From: Methylomusa anaerophila
GTDB taxonomy: Bacteria > Bacillota > Negativicutes > Sporomusales > Sporomusaceae
Reading direction: 5' to 3'
Assembly (NCBI RefSeq): GCF_003966895.1
Contig: NZ_AP018449.1
Location: forward strand, 2,435,501 to 2,499,500
DNA: 64,000 nucleotides
Of the stretch, positions 34,191 to 41,407 are shown one piece after another; position 1 is the stretch's first letter, and every line of letters starts with the position of its first letter. The position numbers were made by a program, and so were the translations under genes. The notes under the pieces were generated by a model, which worked only from the letters and a program-made list of their open reading frames with translations, ran no database searches and was not told the origin of the DNA.

Positions 34191-35555
34191 ATGAAAAAGC
34201 AAATTGCTCTGGCTCTCGCAGCCGCATTTACCCTGAGTGTAGCCGGCACCGCTCTGGCTGCTCCCGCCAACCCCTTTGTGGACGTCCCTGCCAACCACTG
34301 GTCCTATGACGCCGTGAACAAGCTGGTTAAAGCCGGTGTTGTCAGCGGCTACGGCGACGGCACCTACAAAGGCGACCGGACCCTGACCCGTTACGAAATG
34401 GCGACCGTAGTAGCCAAAGCTATGGCCAACTCCGAGAAAGCCGATGCCGAAACCAAGGCTACCATCGACAAGCTGCAAACTGAGTTCGCTTCCGAACTGA
34501 ACAACCTGGGCGTTCGCGTTGCCAACCTGGAAAAAAATGCTTCTTCCATCAAGTTTTCCGGTGACGCCCGCGTCCGGTTCGCGCAAAATCGCGGTACTTC
34601 TGTTCCGGAAAGTGCATCAACCGACAGATCTTATTTCAGAGAACGCATCCGTTTGAACCTTGCTTCCGATATAGCCGACAATTTAACATTCAAAGGTCAG
34701 ATCGTGGCTGAAAATGAGTCCAATAACCGGTCGGAGAGTGGCGTCGGTAACAGAACCAGCAATACTGATAGACTGCACTTTGAACAAGCCGAATTTGATT
34801 ATCAAAGCGGCAAATTGACCAGTGCCCTCGGCCGGCTGCAACCTACCTTCGGGGAAGGAATCCTATGGGACGGTTCGCAGATTGACGGTGCTCTGTTAAC
34901 TTACAGATTCAACGACAAGGTTGCTTTAGCGGCCGGTTACGGCGACTTGGATCCCAACAACCTTAACGGCGTTTCCACCAATGCTTTCTATACTGATTTG
35001 AAAGCCAAAGTATCCAACAACGTAAATCTTACCGTCACGTATTTGAAAACCAATAAACCAATGATCTCCGATAATGGAAATGGTACGCCGGTTCCTTATG
35101 ACTATCAGCAGTTTGCCTATGGATTTGATGCCAAGCTGGGCAAAAATTTCACTCTAATCGGGGAAGGCGTTCGCAACGGTGCATCTGATTCCGACTTAGC
35201 ACCTTATACTACAGGTGCTGGCGGTGATGTGCAAAAAAATGGCTGGTGGGGCAGGCTCCAGTACAAAGGAACTGATCTCTCCCAACCCGGAACTTTCACC
35301 ATTTACGCCGACTATCTCAAACTGGGCAACTGGGCCCTTGATCCTGTAGGCTGGGCCGGCGCCCTGAACGTGGGCGGCGGAGACTATATTGGCGGTAACG
35401 GCGCCAAAGGCTGGGGCGCCGGCTTCGAGTACGTATATGCCAAGAATGCGGATCTGGCGCTGCAGTACTACGATCTCAAACCTTACGATACGGGCCGCAG
35501 CGGCTTCGACAGCTATAAAAAATTCTACTCAATTACTACAAACTTCAGATTCTAA
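34191..35555 (+). CDS. SLH-domain outer-membrane porin 3 (OmpM-like)
   Basis: ATG at 34191 follows AAGGAGGAGAAATCGA and starts a clean signal peptide (MKKQIALALAAAFTLSVAGTA, cleaved near ALA/AP); an in-frame ATG at 34113 would put a charged stretch ahead of it. 454 residues. The SLH domain (about 26-75) and coiled coil (85-120) are followed by a barrel ending SITTNFRF. The first 390 bases are almost identical to porin 4 (35983), while the barrels differ, pointing to gene conversion or recent shuffling. It has its own promoter, leader and terminator. Confidence 0.93.
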   Translation: MKKQIALALAAAFTLSVAGTALAAPANPFVDVPANHWSYDAVNKLVKAGVVSGYGDGTYKGDRTLTRYEMATVVAKAMANSEKADAETKATIDKLQTEFASELNNLGVRVANLEKNASSIKFSGDARVRFAQNRGTSVPESASTDRSYFRERIRLNLASDIADNLTFKGQIVAENESNNRSESGVGNRTSNTDRLHFEQAEFDYQSGKLTSALGRLQPTFGEGILWDGSQIDGALLTYRFNDKVALAAGYGDLDPNNLNGVSTNAFYTDLKAKVSNNVNLTVTYLKTNKPMISDNGNGTPVPYDYQQFAYGFDAKLGKNFTLIGEGVRNGASDSDLAPYTTGAGGDVQKNGWWGRLQYKGTDLSQPGTFTIYADYLKLGNWALDPVGWAGALNVGGGDYIGGNGAKGWGAGFEYVYAKNADLALQYYDLKPYDTGRSGFDSYKKFYSITTNFRF

Positions 35556-35581
35556 ACGCAACTTTATTAACTCCCTATTAA

Positions 35582-35618
35582 CTCCCTGCAGCCTAAGGCT
35601 GCAGGGAGGCTTATTTTT
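35582..35618 (+). terminator. Rho-independent terminator of SLH porin 3
   Basis: CTCCCTGCAGCC (35582-35593), TAA, GGCTGCAGGGAG (35597-35608), a perfect 12-bp stem, followed by GCTTATTTTT. Confidence 0.93.
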
Positions 35619-35665
35619 AATAAATAATTTTTAACGAAAAATTAACATTTTCGTGAAAAATATAG

Positions 35666-35694
35666 TTGAAAAATAATCCATAACGATTTATAAT
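35666..35694 (+). promoter_or_regulatory. Promoter of SLH porin 4
   Basis: TTGAAA at 35666-35671 and TATAAT at 35689-35694 with a 17-nt spacer. The leader would be about 280 nt, as for porin 3. Confidence 0.65.
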
Positions 35695-35700
35695 TCTACT

Positions 35701-35982
35701 GTAGATAAATTTCCAGATAATTCTTCACTTAGTGAAATATATACATAACGAGTAAAACACGTTACATGCTTTGTTGTCACATGGTCTTTGCGCTTGCATA
35801 AAACTCTAAGGGTGATCAAGTAAGAGCACACACTTGAGAACCTGGCGAGGGAATCAGGCGTTAAGATATGAGTACGCCGGAAGCAGAGGAGAAATTTGAG
35901 GAAACATGGACACTCAAGGGACAACTCTCTTTAGGCGGCTCAAAGAAAAAATCACTACTCAAACCTAAGGAGGAGAAAGAAA
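35701..35982 (+). promoter_or_regulatory. Structured 5' leader of SLH porin 4
   Basis: Contains GGCG...CGCC around GTTAAGATATGAGTACG (35860-35876) and, 19 nt on, the shared TTGAG...CTCAA motif (35896-35917). The ATG in the motif opens a 20-codon frame (35906-35968, MDTQGTTLFRRLKEKITTQT) whose TAA overlaps the porin ribosome binding site CCTAAGGAGGAG, a layout typical of coupled leader peptides. Confidence 0.55.
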
Positions 35983-37290
35983 ATGAAAAAGCAAGTTGCT
36001 CTGGCTCTCGCAGCCGCATTTACCCTGAGCGTAGCCGGCACCGCCCTGGCTGCTCCCGCCAACCCCTTTGTGGACGTCCCTGCCAACCACTGGTCCTATG
36101 ACGCCGTGAACAAGCTGGTTAAAGCCGGTGTTGTCAGCGGCTACGGCGACGGCACCTACAAAGGCGACCGGACCCTGACCCGTTACGAAATGGCGACCGT
36201 AGTAGCCAAAGCTATGGCCAACTCCGAGAAAGCCGACGCTGAAACCAAGGCTACCATCGACAAACTGCAAACCGAGTTCGCTTCCGAACTGAACAACCTG
36301 GGCGTTCGCGTTTCCAACCTGGAAAAGAATGCTTCTTCCATCAAGTTTTCCGGTGACGCCCGCATCCGTTTTCAAGAGAACAATAGTTTGCAAGGTAATA
36401 GCAATAACGGTCCCGACCGCAGCCGTTTCCAAGAACGCATTCGTGTAAACCTTGCCGCCGACGTTGCCGACAACCTGAAATTCAATGGCCGCCTGCGCTG
36501 GGAGTCCCAATCGAACGAAACTACTTCTACTGAGCCGAGGAGCAAGACTGCTGCTGTGCAATTTGACATCGCTAACTTCCAATATACCAATGGCGGCTTC
36601 GGCTTGGGTATCGGTCGCTTTGAACCTACCATCGGTCAGGGCCTGATGCTGAAACAGGACAATATTGACGGTTTTACTACCAGCTACAATTTCGACAAAA
36701 ACGTAAAATTGACCGGTTACCTTGTTGACGTAAGCCAGGCGCAAAACAATAATTTATGGGTGGATGGTAATTCTGCCACTAAAGATGCTCACAATGCGTA
36801 TATCGCCGACCTTGCTGTAAAAGTTTCCCCTGTCGTCAACGCTACCGCTTCTTATCTTGGCACCATGAGCGGCGATAATTACCGCTATAGAAACTGGGCT
36901 GTTGGCGCTAATGCCAAGCTTGGTTTGTTCAAAGTGACGGGCGAATATGTTAAAAATAATTACAACATGGACGGTATAACCAGTCCACAACGGGACGCTT
37001 GGTGGGGTAAGCTTGAATATCAGGGAACTGACTGGAAAAAACCGGGTTCCTATGGTTTAAGTGTTGAATATTATAACATCGGCAAGAATGCAATCGACGG
37101 TTCTCTCACCGCCCTTGACTATAGTACTTTTGGTGTCGGCATTAAAGGCTGGCAGTACGGCTTCGAATACATGCTGGCTAAAAACGCTAAACTTAGAGGG
37201 TTTGTCGGTGACTTCCGTCCCTATGACAAAGGCATCAGCAACTACGATTTCAACACAGCCTACACTCTACAAACTGAATTCAGATTCTAA
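35983..37290 (+). CDS. SLH-domain outer-membrane porin 4 (OmpM-like)
   Basis: 435 residues, ATG after AAGGAGGAGAAAGAAA. Signal peptide (1-23), SLH domain (about 26-75), coiled coil (85-120, ending VSNLEKNAS), then a beta barrel ending TLQTEFRF. The N-terminal region is nearly identical in DNA to porin 3, but the barrel is distinct and lacks the GGDYIGGNGAKGWG segment; it has QPTIG-type (EPTIGQGLML) instead. Different barrels on one anchor suggest channels with different selectivity or different phage/antibody faces. Own promoter, leader and terminator. Confidence 0.93.
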   Translation: MKKQVALALAAAFTLSVAGTALAAPANPFVDVPANHWSYDAVNKLVKAGVVSGYGDGTYKGDRTLTRYEMATVVAKAMANSEKADAETKATIDKLQTEFASELNNLGVRVSNLEKNASSIKFSGDARIRFQENNSLQGNSNNGPDRSRFQERIRVNLAADVADNLKFNGRLRWESQSNETTSTEPRSKTAAVQFDIANFQYTNGGFGLGIGRFEPTIGQGLMLKQDNIDGFTTSYNFDKNVKLTGYLVDVSQAQNNNLWVDGNSATKDAHNAYIADLAVKVSPVVNATASYLGTMSGDNYRYRNWAVGANAKLGLFKVTGEYVKNNYNMDGITSPQRDAWWGKLEYQGTDWKKPGSYGLSVEYYNIGKNAIDGSLTALDYSTFGVGIKGWQYGFEYMLAKNAKLRGFVGDFRPYDKGISNYDFNTAYTLQTEFRF

Positions 37291-37301
37291 TTCGCACTTA
37301 A

Positions 37302-37335
37302 AAATAAAAGATCCCTTTCGGGATCTTTTATTTTT
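37302..37335 (+). terminator. Rho-independent terminator of SLH porin 4
   Basis: AAATAAAAGATCCC, TTTC loop, GGGATCTTTTATTT, then a T run. The symmetric A/T ends would also work on the other strand. Confidence 0.92.
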
Positions 37336-37340
37336 ATTAA

Positions 37341-37452
37341 GCAAGAGGGGACGGTTCCGTTGACAACAATTAATTCTAATTATAGAGCTTCACCGGTGAA
37401 CATTTTCAAGATTGAGACTACATTTTGAGCAAGAGGGACGGTTCTGTTGACA
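37341..37452. repeat. Direct repeat GCAAGAGGGGACGGTTC...GTTGACA, two copies
   Basis: Copies at 37341-37365 and 37429-37452, same orientation, 88 bp apart, differing by two or three bases. Similar GGGACGGTTCTGTTGACA words flank IS200-like (REP-associated) transposase genes in other Firmicutes, from memory; no transposase is present here. The surrounding gap up to 37524 has no gene. Confidence 0.5.
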
Positions 37453-37523
37453 GCAAACCAACTCAATGAAGAATGATTAGATATATTGGATTTCCTACTT
37501 ATAAATAGAAATTTCTTACCATA

Positions 37524-37553
37524 TTGTTTAAAAGTACTACAAAAGCATATAAT
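37524..37553 (+). promoter_or_regulatory. Candidate promoter of the AbrB/PIN toxin-antitoxin pair
   Basis: TTGTTT at 37524-37529 and TATAAT at 37548-37553 with an 18-nt spacer, 42 nt before the antitoxin start. Confidence 0.5.
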
Positions 37554-37594
37554 AAGATTACAGAAGCAAAACAAAAGTGAAAGGAGAGTTTATC

Positions 37595-37840
37595 ATGTTT
37601 GGCATTACAGAAGAAGTAAAAGTGGGCATAAAAAGCCAGATTGTGATTCCTGCCAGGATTCGTAATAATGCTAAAGTTGGACCGGGAGACATTTTAATTA
37701 TGACCAGTGACCGCAACGGGCGTATTTCTCTTGTGAAAAAACCGGCTGATTGGGCCAAAGCTGCTTTTGGCTGCTGCAAAGGAGCCTGGGGAGATAAACC
37801 CCTTGAATACCTGGAGAAAGAACGTGAATCATGGGATTAA
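37595..37840 (+). CDS. AbrB/MazE-type antitoxin
   Basis: ATG at 37595 is 7 nt from AAGGAGA; a GTG at 37577 lies upstream of that site. 81 residues. The N-terminal swapped-hairpin DNA-binding motif VKVGIKSQIVIPARIRNNAKVGPGDILIM is clear; the C-terminal half (WAKAAFGCCKGAWGDKPLEYLEKERESWD) would bind and block the toxin. It overlaps the PIN toxin start by 10 bases, as is usual for such pairs, and likely represses its own promoter. Confidence 0.85.
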   Translation: MFGITEEVKVGIKSQIVIPARIRNNAKVGPGDILIMTSDRNGRISLVKKPADWAKAAFGCCKGAWGDKPLEYLEKERESWD

Positions 37841-38268
37841 CAGAATTTCTTGCAAAGTACAAACGTATAGCCTTGGATACGAATATTTTTATTTCTCTAT
37901 TTGCAGAAGAGCCGCTAGGAGAAAAAGTTGTGCCTATTATTCACGCGGTGGCCAATAAAGGCACTCATGAGATTATTGCCTCTGTGTTATCTTTTTCTGA
38001 ATGTGCGGTACGGCCTTACAGAGATGGTAACTGGGCAGCGCTTGACCAGGTAAAACTCATGTTTCAAATGCCCAATTTAACCGTTTGCGAAATGGATGGA
38101 GCTGTGGCCGAGGAAGCGGCACGAATCCGCGCGGTTTATAATCTAAAAATGCCTGATGCTATTATTGTTGCCACCGCAATTATACATAAGGCTGATGTTT
38201 TCCTGACCAATGATCATAGGTTGGGCAGCGTCAAGGAGATCCCTATCATTAAATTGGATGAGCTATAA
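37831..38268 (+). CDS. PIN-domain ribonuclease toxin (VapC-like)
   Basis: 145 residues. The four acidic active-site residues are visible: Asp16 (IALDTNIFI), Glu57 (SFSECAVRP), Asp109 (KMPDAIIVATA) and Asp128 (LTNDHRLG). PIN toxins cut RNA, often tRNA, and are neutralised by the upstream antitoxin. The last six bases overlap the end of the converging GT9 gene. The pair separates the porin array from the LPS core region. Confidence 0.9.
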   Translation: MGLTEFLAKYKRIALDTNIFISLFAEEPLGEKVVPIIHAVANKGTHEIIASVLSFSECAVRPYRDGNWAALDQVKLMFQMPNLTVCEMDGAVAEEAARIRAVYNLKMPDAIIVATAIIHKADVFLTNDHRLGSVKEIPIIKLDEL

Positions 38269-39330
38269 AATACTGCTTACCATTTCTTCAATTTGGGAAA
38301 CAGATATATACTGCATACATTGCTGGTCTTCGCAAACTTTTTTCCCTACCCGCTTTGATATTCCCGGCACTACGGCCACCCGGATCGGGATGCAGGGGAT
38401 GCACGGCAGGCTGGGGGGAGCAGCTATGATGGCCTTATTAGACAGGGGAGCGACGCTGGCGGGAGCTGTGGACCCAAATATGGCAATCATGGGAACGCCT
38501 AACGCCGAGGCAATATGCATGGGGGCAGTATCCAGAGTGATAAAGAGGTCCGTCCTTTTGAGCAATTCCATTGATTGGGTCAAAGTGGTGGCGCCGCATA
38601 AGTTCATTACCGGTACTTGGGCAAGACTGACCAGTTGTTCAACATATTCTTTGTCATATGAACCGCCAATGATAAAAAAATTTGCATCATAACCGGTATG
38701 AAGCCTTCGCAAAAGTTCGGCAAACCGTTTTTGGGGCCAGGTTTTACGCGGATTGGTTTTAACACATAGTCCAATATTGTATTTTCGTTTCGGCAAAGAA
38801 TTAAAGAAACTTTTCGCAAACGCTGCATCTTGAGGATTGGCAACCGGCAGCACCGGGCCGGCACTCTGCGAACTGCCGGTGAAAGACCGGATCATGTCCT
38901 GCAGAATAGCAGTATAATGATGTGTTTGAAAATATCCTGCTTTAAAATGCCTGGTTATCAGGAGAGGCATAGTGGTATTACTGCCAAACAAACTTGTCGG
39001 ACCGATGCGAACGGGAATGCCGGCCAGACACGCGAGTAAGGCCGGGCGAATTTTGCCGTCCAGCGAGACATAAAGATCAAAATTTTGCTTTTTTATTGCT
39101 GAAACCACAGCTGTCATATTTTTGAAAGATATGCGCTTTTGCACATAATCTAGAGCAATTACTTCATCAATAACAGGATTGTTCCGCACAATTTCTTCCG
39201 CCAAACGTTTAACAATAATTGTAGTTTTGGCTTGGGGGTATATTTTTTTTAAGAGAGCCGCGGCGCTTGTCGCCATAACCGCATCGCCAATGGCAAGAGT
39301 GCAGCTTAAGAGTATATTTCCATATTCCAT
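38263..39330 (-). CDS. Glycosyltransferase family 9 (LPS heptosyltransferase-like), copy 1
   Basis: 355 residues on the minus strand. GT9 enzymes add heptose (or related sugars) from ADP-heptose to LPS core. The N-terminal GDAVMATSAAALLKKIYPQAK corresponds to the acceptor domain; the C-terminal TLDTAPMHIASALGVPMIAIFGST holds the donor-binding signature, followed by the Cys-rich IPCIPI...CEDQQCM end. It is the only GT9 gene here on the minus strand and faces the PIN toxin tail to tail. It resembles copy 6 (56462) in length and ending. Confidence 0.88.
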   Translation of the reverse strand: MEYGNILLSCTLAIGDAVMATSAAALLKKIYPQAKTTIIVKRLAEEIVRNNPVIDEVIALDYVQKRISFKNMTAVVSAIKKQNFDLYVSLDGKIRPALLACLAGIPVRIGPTSLFGSNTTMPLLITRHFKAGYFQTHHYTAILQDMIRSFTGSSQSAGPVLPVANPQDAAFAKSFFNSLPKRKYNIGLCVKTNPRKTWPQKRFAELLRRLHTGYDANFFIIGGSYDKEYVEQLVSLAQVPVMNLCGATTLTQSMELLKRTDLFITLDTAPMHIASALGVPMIAIFGSTAPASVAPLSNKAIIAAPPSLPCIPCIPIRVAVVPGISKRVGKKVCEDQQCMQYISVSQIEEMVSSIL

Positions 39331-39642
39331 CGTTTTTTTACAGAACGTAGCATGGTTTCAATTGTGGGATGAAGCCGGCTTCCGTTTTGTTCCTCCTTTA
39401 TTTTTATATGATATTTATTATAACTAAAAGCGACTATTCCCGGCAAGACTTGTCACTTAGGCCGTATGACATCATTAATATTAAGAGTAGCCAAAATCCT
39501 TCAAATTCTTTACGGTCCGCAGACGCTAATCGCCTTTTTTAGCAGGAAAATATTCTCTATATCTCGAATGCTTTACTCATACCAGTGCCAAAAGCAACAA
39601 AAGCAGCCGGATGCCGGGTATGAGGCAAAGGAGAGATTATCA
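39331..39642. other. Intergenic region between diverging GT9 and coiled-coil genes
   Basis: An AT-rich stretch of 312 bp carrying upstream regions for genes on both strands. An open frame extends leftward in frame with the coiled-coil gene to 39466, but its residues show no recognisable domain and it lies upstream of the good ribosome binding site AAAGGAGAG, so it is treated as non-coding. No clear promoter or terminator was seen. Confidence 0.4.
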
Positions 39643-40191
39643 GTGAGTGAACAATTATTAAGTAAAATATTAGGCAAGCTGGAATCCATAGATACCCGCT
39701 TGAGCAATGTTGAAAATCGCATAGGCAGTCTCGAAGACCGCATGGGTAATGTCGAAAATCGCATAGGCAGTCTCGAAGATCGCATGGGTAATGTCGAAAA
39801 TCGCATAGGCAGTCTCGAAGATCGCATGGGTAGTCTCGAAGGCCGCATGGGTAGTCTCGAAGATCGCATGGGTAGTCTCGAGGGCCGCATGGGTAGTCTC
39901 GAAGACCGCATAGGCAGTCTCGAAGGCCGCATGGGTAATGTCGAAGAGCAGTCAGGTGAAACAAATCAGATTGTTAAAGCTCTAATGCACCGCACCGAAG
40001 AATTGGATGCCAAGTTTGATGGTCTATTGCATACCGTTGTCACAAAAGAATGCATCGCGCCCTTGGCGACCAGGGAGGATATTGCCCGTATTGCCGAAAC
40101 CCAGGAATTACATACACAATGGCTGCGAAAATTGTCGGCCGATACTACCCAACATGAATTGGAAATTAACCGCCTGAAGGTGGCTAAATAA
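39643..40191 (+). CDS. Heptad-repeat coiled-coil protein, first of a paralogous set
   Basis: GTG at 39643 follows AAAGGAGAG by 6 nt; 182 residues. Residues 25-101 are eleven perfect seven-residue units of the form (N/D/G)R(I/M)G(S/N)(L/V)E, an ideal coiled coil encoded by 21-bp DNA repeats. The C-terminal half contains HRTEELDAKFDGLLHTVVTKE, shared with the protein at 50077, and a helical end. No signal peptide or membrane segment, so cytoplasmic. The function is unknown; the conserved tail suggests the heptads are a variable-length rod. Confidence 0.7.
   Translation: MSEQLLSKILGKLESIDTRLSNVENRIGSLEDRMGNVENRIGSLEDRMGNVENRIGSLEDRMGSLEGRMGSLEDRMGSLEGRMGSLEDRIGSLEGRMGNVEEQSGETNQIVKALMHRTEELDAKFDGLLHTVVTKECIAPLATREDIARIAETQELHTQWLRKLSADTTQHELEINRLKVAK
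39715..39945. repeat. 21-bp tandem repeat, 11 units
   Basis: Eleven in-frame units alternating AATCGCATAGGCAGTCTCGAA-type and GACCGCATGGGTAATGTCGAA-type sequences, each one heptad. High identity between units makes copy-number change by slippage likely. Confidence 0.9.
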
Positions 40192-40275
40192 CTAAATAAT
40201 CAAAGCATCAAAGGATCGAAGGCAGGAAGTAGAATGAAAATGAATAGGAACACAATTATCGAGGAGGCTTTTAAT

Positions 40276-41214
40276 ATGGTGAATTTAAAGAAAACAATGG
40301 TTATAGCTGTGCTGGTGTTATTTACAATTGCAGTGGTCGGGGTGACTCCCGTACTGGCCCAGGCGGCGGAAAGCGAACTGACGGTAATCGGCAAGTTGTC
40401 GCTGCTTGAGAAGCTTGTCTATGGTGTTCCCCAAACCGGCGCGTTGCTGGACCGTACTGTTCAACTGGAGAAAGATATCTACGGGCAGGTGGTTGAAGAC
40501 GCCATCATGGACAGAGTGGATAAGCTGTATGCCTATGTTAAGGAGAACTCGGAATCCGCTCCCTCCATGCTGATAAAACTGAATGCCGCCGAATGGATGT
40601 TTACCCATAATGTGACCAACAACCCGATTAAGGTCAAAATAGAAAATATTGAGCGCCTGTTAAAGGGCAGTCCGGCAACCGGTTCCCTCAGCGAACGGTT
40701 GGGCAGTCTGACACAGCTTGCCTTTAGCGGCGGTCAAATGGAAGTGGTGGCTGCCATATTAGCCAAAGACACTTTGGTAAAAGTTAAGACTTTATCCACT
40801 TTGAACAGCAAGCAAAGCCGCAGCGGGGATACGGTGGCCTTGCAGGTAGTGGATGATGTGTTCATCGGCGGAGTGCTGGTAATCCCCAAAGGTTCTGTTG
40901 GCACAGGTAAGGTTGCAAAAGTGGAGCAAGCCGGCAATTTTGGCCGGGACGCGAAACTGGAGGTATCCTTCGACAGCGTGGCCGCTGTTGACGGCGCCAC
41001 GGTACCTACTTTACTGGGAGAGAAAGCGAAGGCAGAAACAAAATCCATGGCTACGGCCGCCGGAGCTTCAGTTGCCGGCATGATTGTTCTGGGACCGGTA
41101 GGAATTATCGGCGGGGCGTTTGTTCATGGCAGGGACGCGGATATTCCTATAGGATCTCAATTGTATGTACAAACCCAGGGTGATATGGAGCTATATGGAA
41201 TCAGGGCCCAATAG
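40276..41214 (+). CDS. Exported protein of unknown function with C-terminal glycine zipper
   Basis: ATG at 40276 is 8 nt after GAGGAGG; 312 residues. A signal peptide (about 1-30, ending PVLAQAAE) is followed by a helical part (about 30-140) with repeated GxLxxRxxxLE patterns (GALLDRTVQLEKDIYG, GSLSERLGSLTQLAF). A beta-rich domain (about 160-260) contains VFIGGVLVIPKGSVGTGKVAKVEQAGNFGRDAKLEVSFDSV, a motif I have seen in exported proteins with no named function. The end has a Gly-rich membrane-active stretch (GASVAGMIVLGPVGIIGGAF). I cannot name it. Its placement before lptD suggests an envelope role. Confidence 0.65.
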   Translation: MVNLKKTMVIAVLVLFTIAVVGVTPVLAQAAESELTVIGKLSLLEKLVYGVPQTGALLDRTVQLEKDIYGQVVEDAIMDRVDKLYAYVKENSESAPSMLIKLNAAEWMFTHNVTNNPIKVKIENIERLLKGSPATGSLSERLGSLTQLAFSGGQMEVVAAILAKDTLVKVKTLSTLNSKQSRSGDTVALQVVDDVFIGGVLVIPKGSVGTGKVAKVEQAGNFGRDAKLEVSFDSVAAVDGATVPTLLGEKAKAETKSMATAAGASVAGMIVLGPVGIIGGAFVHGRDADIPIGSQLYVQTQGDMELYGIRAQ

Positions 41215-41224
41215 TCGCCGCTTG

Positions 41225-41254
41225 AGCCGCCTGGCATCATTAGGCGGCTTTTTT
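41225..41254 (+). terminator. Rho-independent terminator before lptD-like gene
   Basis: AGCCGCCT (41225-41232) pairs with AGGCGGCT (41242-41249) followed by TTTTTT. Confidence 0.9.
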
Positions 41255-41407
41255 ATATTGTTTGCTTAATATTGGACAGGAGATATGTGCAGGAATGAGA
41301 AAAATCGTGTAGAATTACTTCATAGCTATGGTTTTAGGGTTACTAGGCCTTCAAAATGACGGCATCTGTATAGTCTTTCACTAATATACGGGAGAATATT
41401 GTTTACT

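Noticed and set aside
30110..35982. Porin leaders as a known riboswitch (c-di-GMP, cobalamin, SAM)
   Set aside because: None of the conserved cores of these classes, as I know them, can be found in the four leaders.
35965..36744. Long minus-strand open frames (up to about 260 codons) opposite the porins and lpxD
   Set aside because: They mirror GC-rich codons of clear plus-strand genes, have no ribosome binding site and no recognisable domain.
39715..39945. CRISPR array suggested by regular short repeats
   Set aside because: Units are 21 bp, contiguous without spacers, in frame, and encode heptads of a coiled coil.
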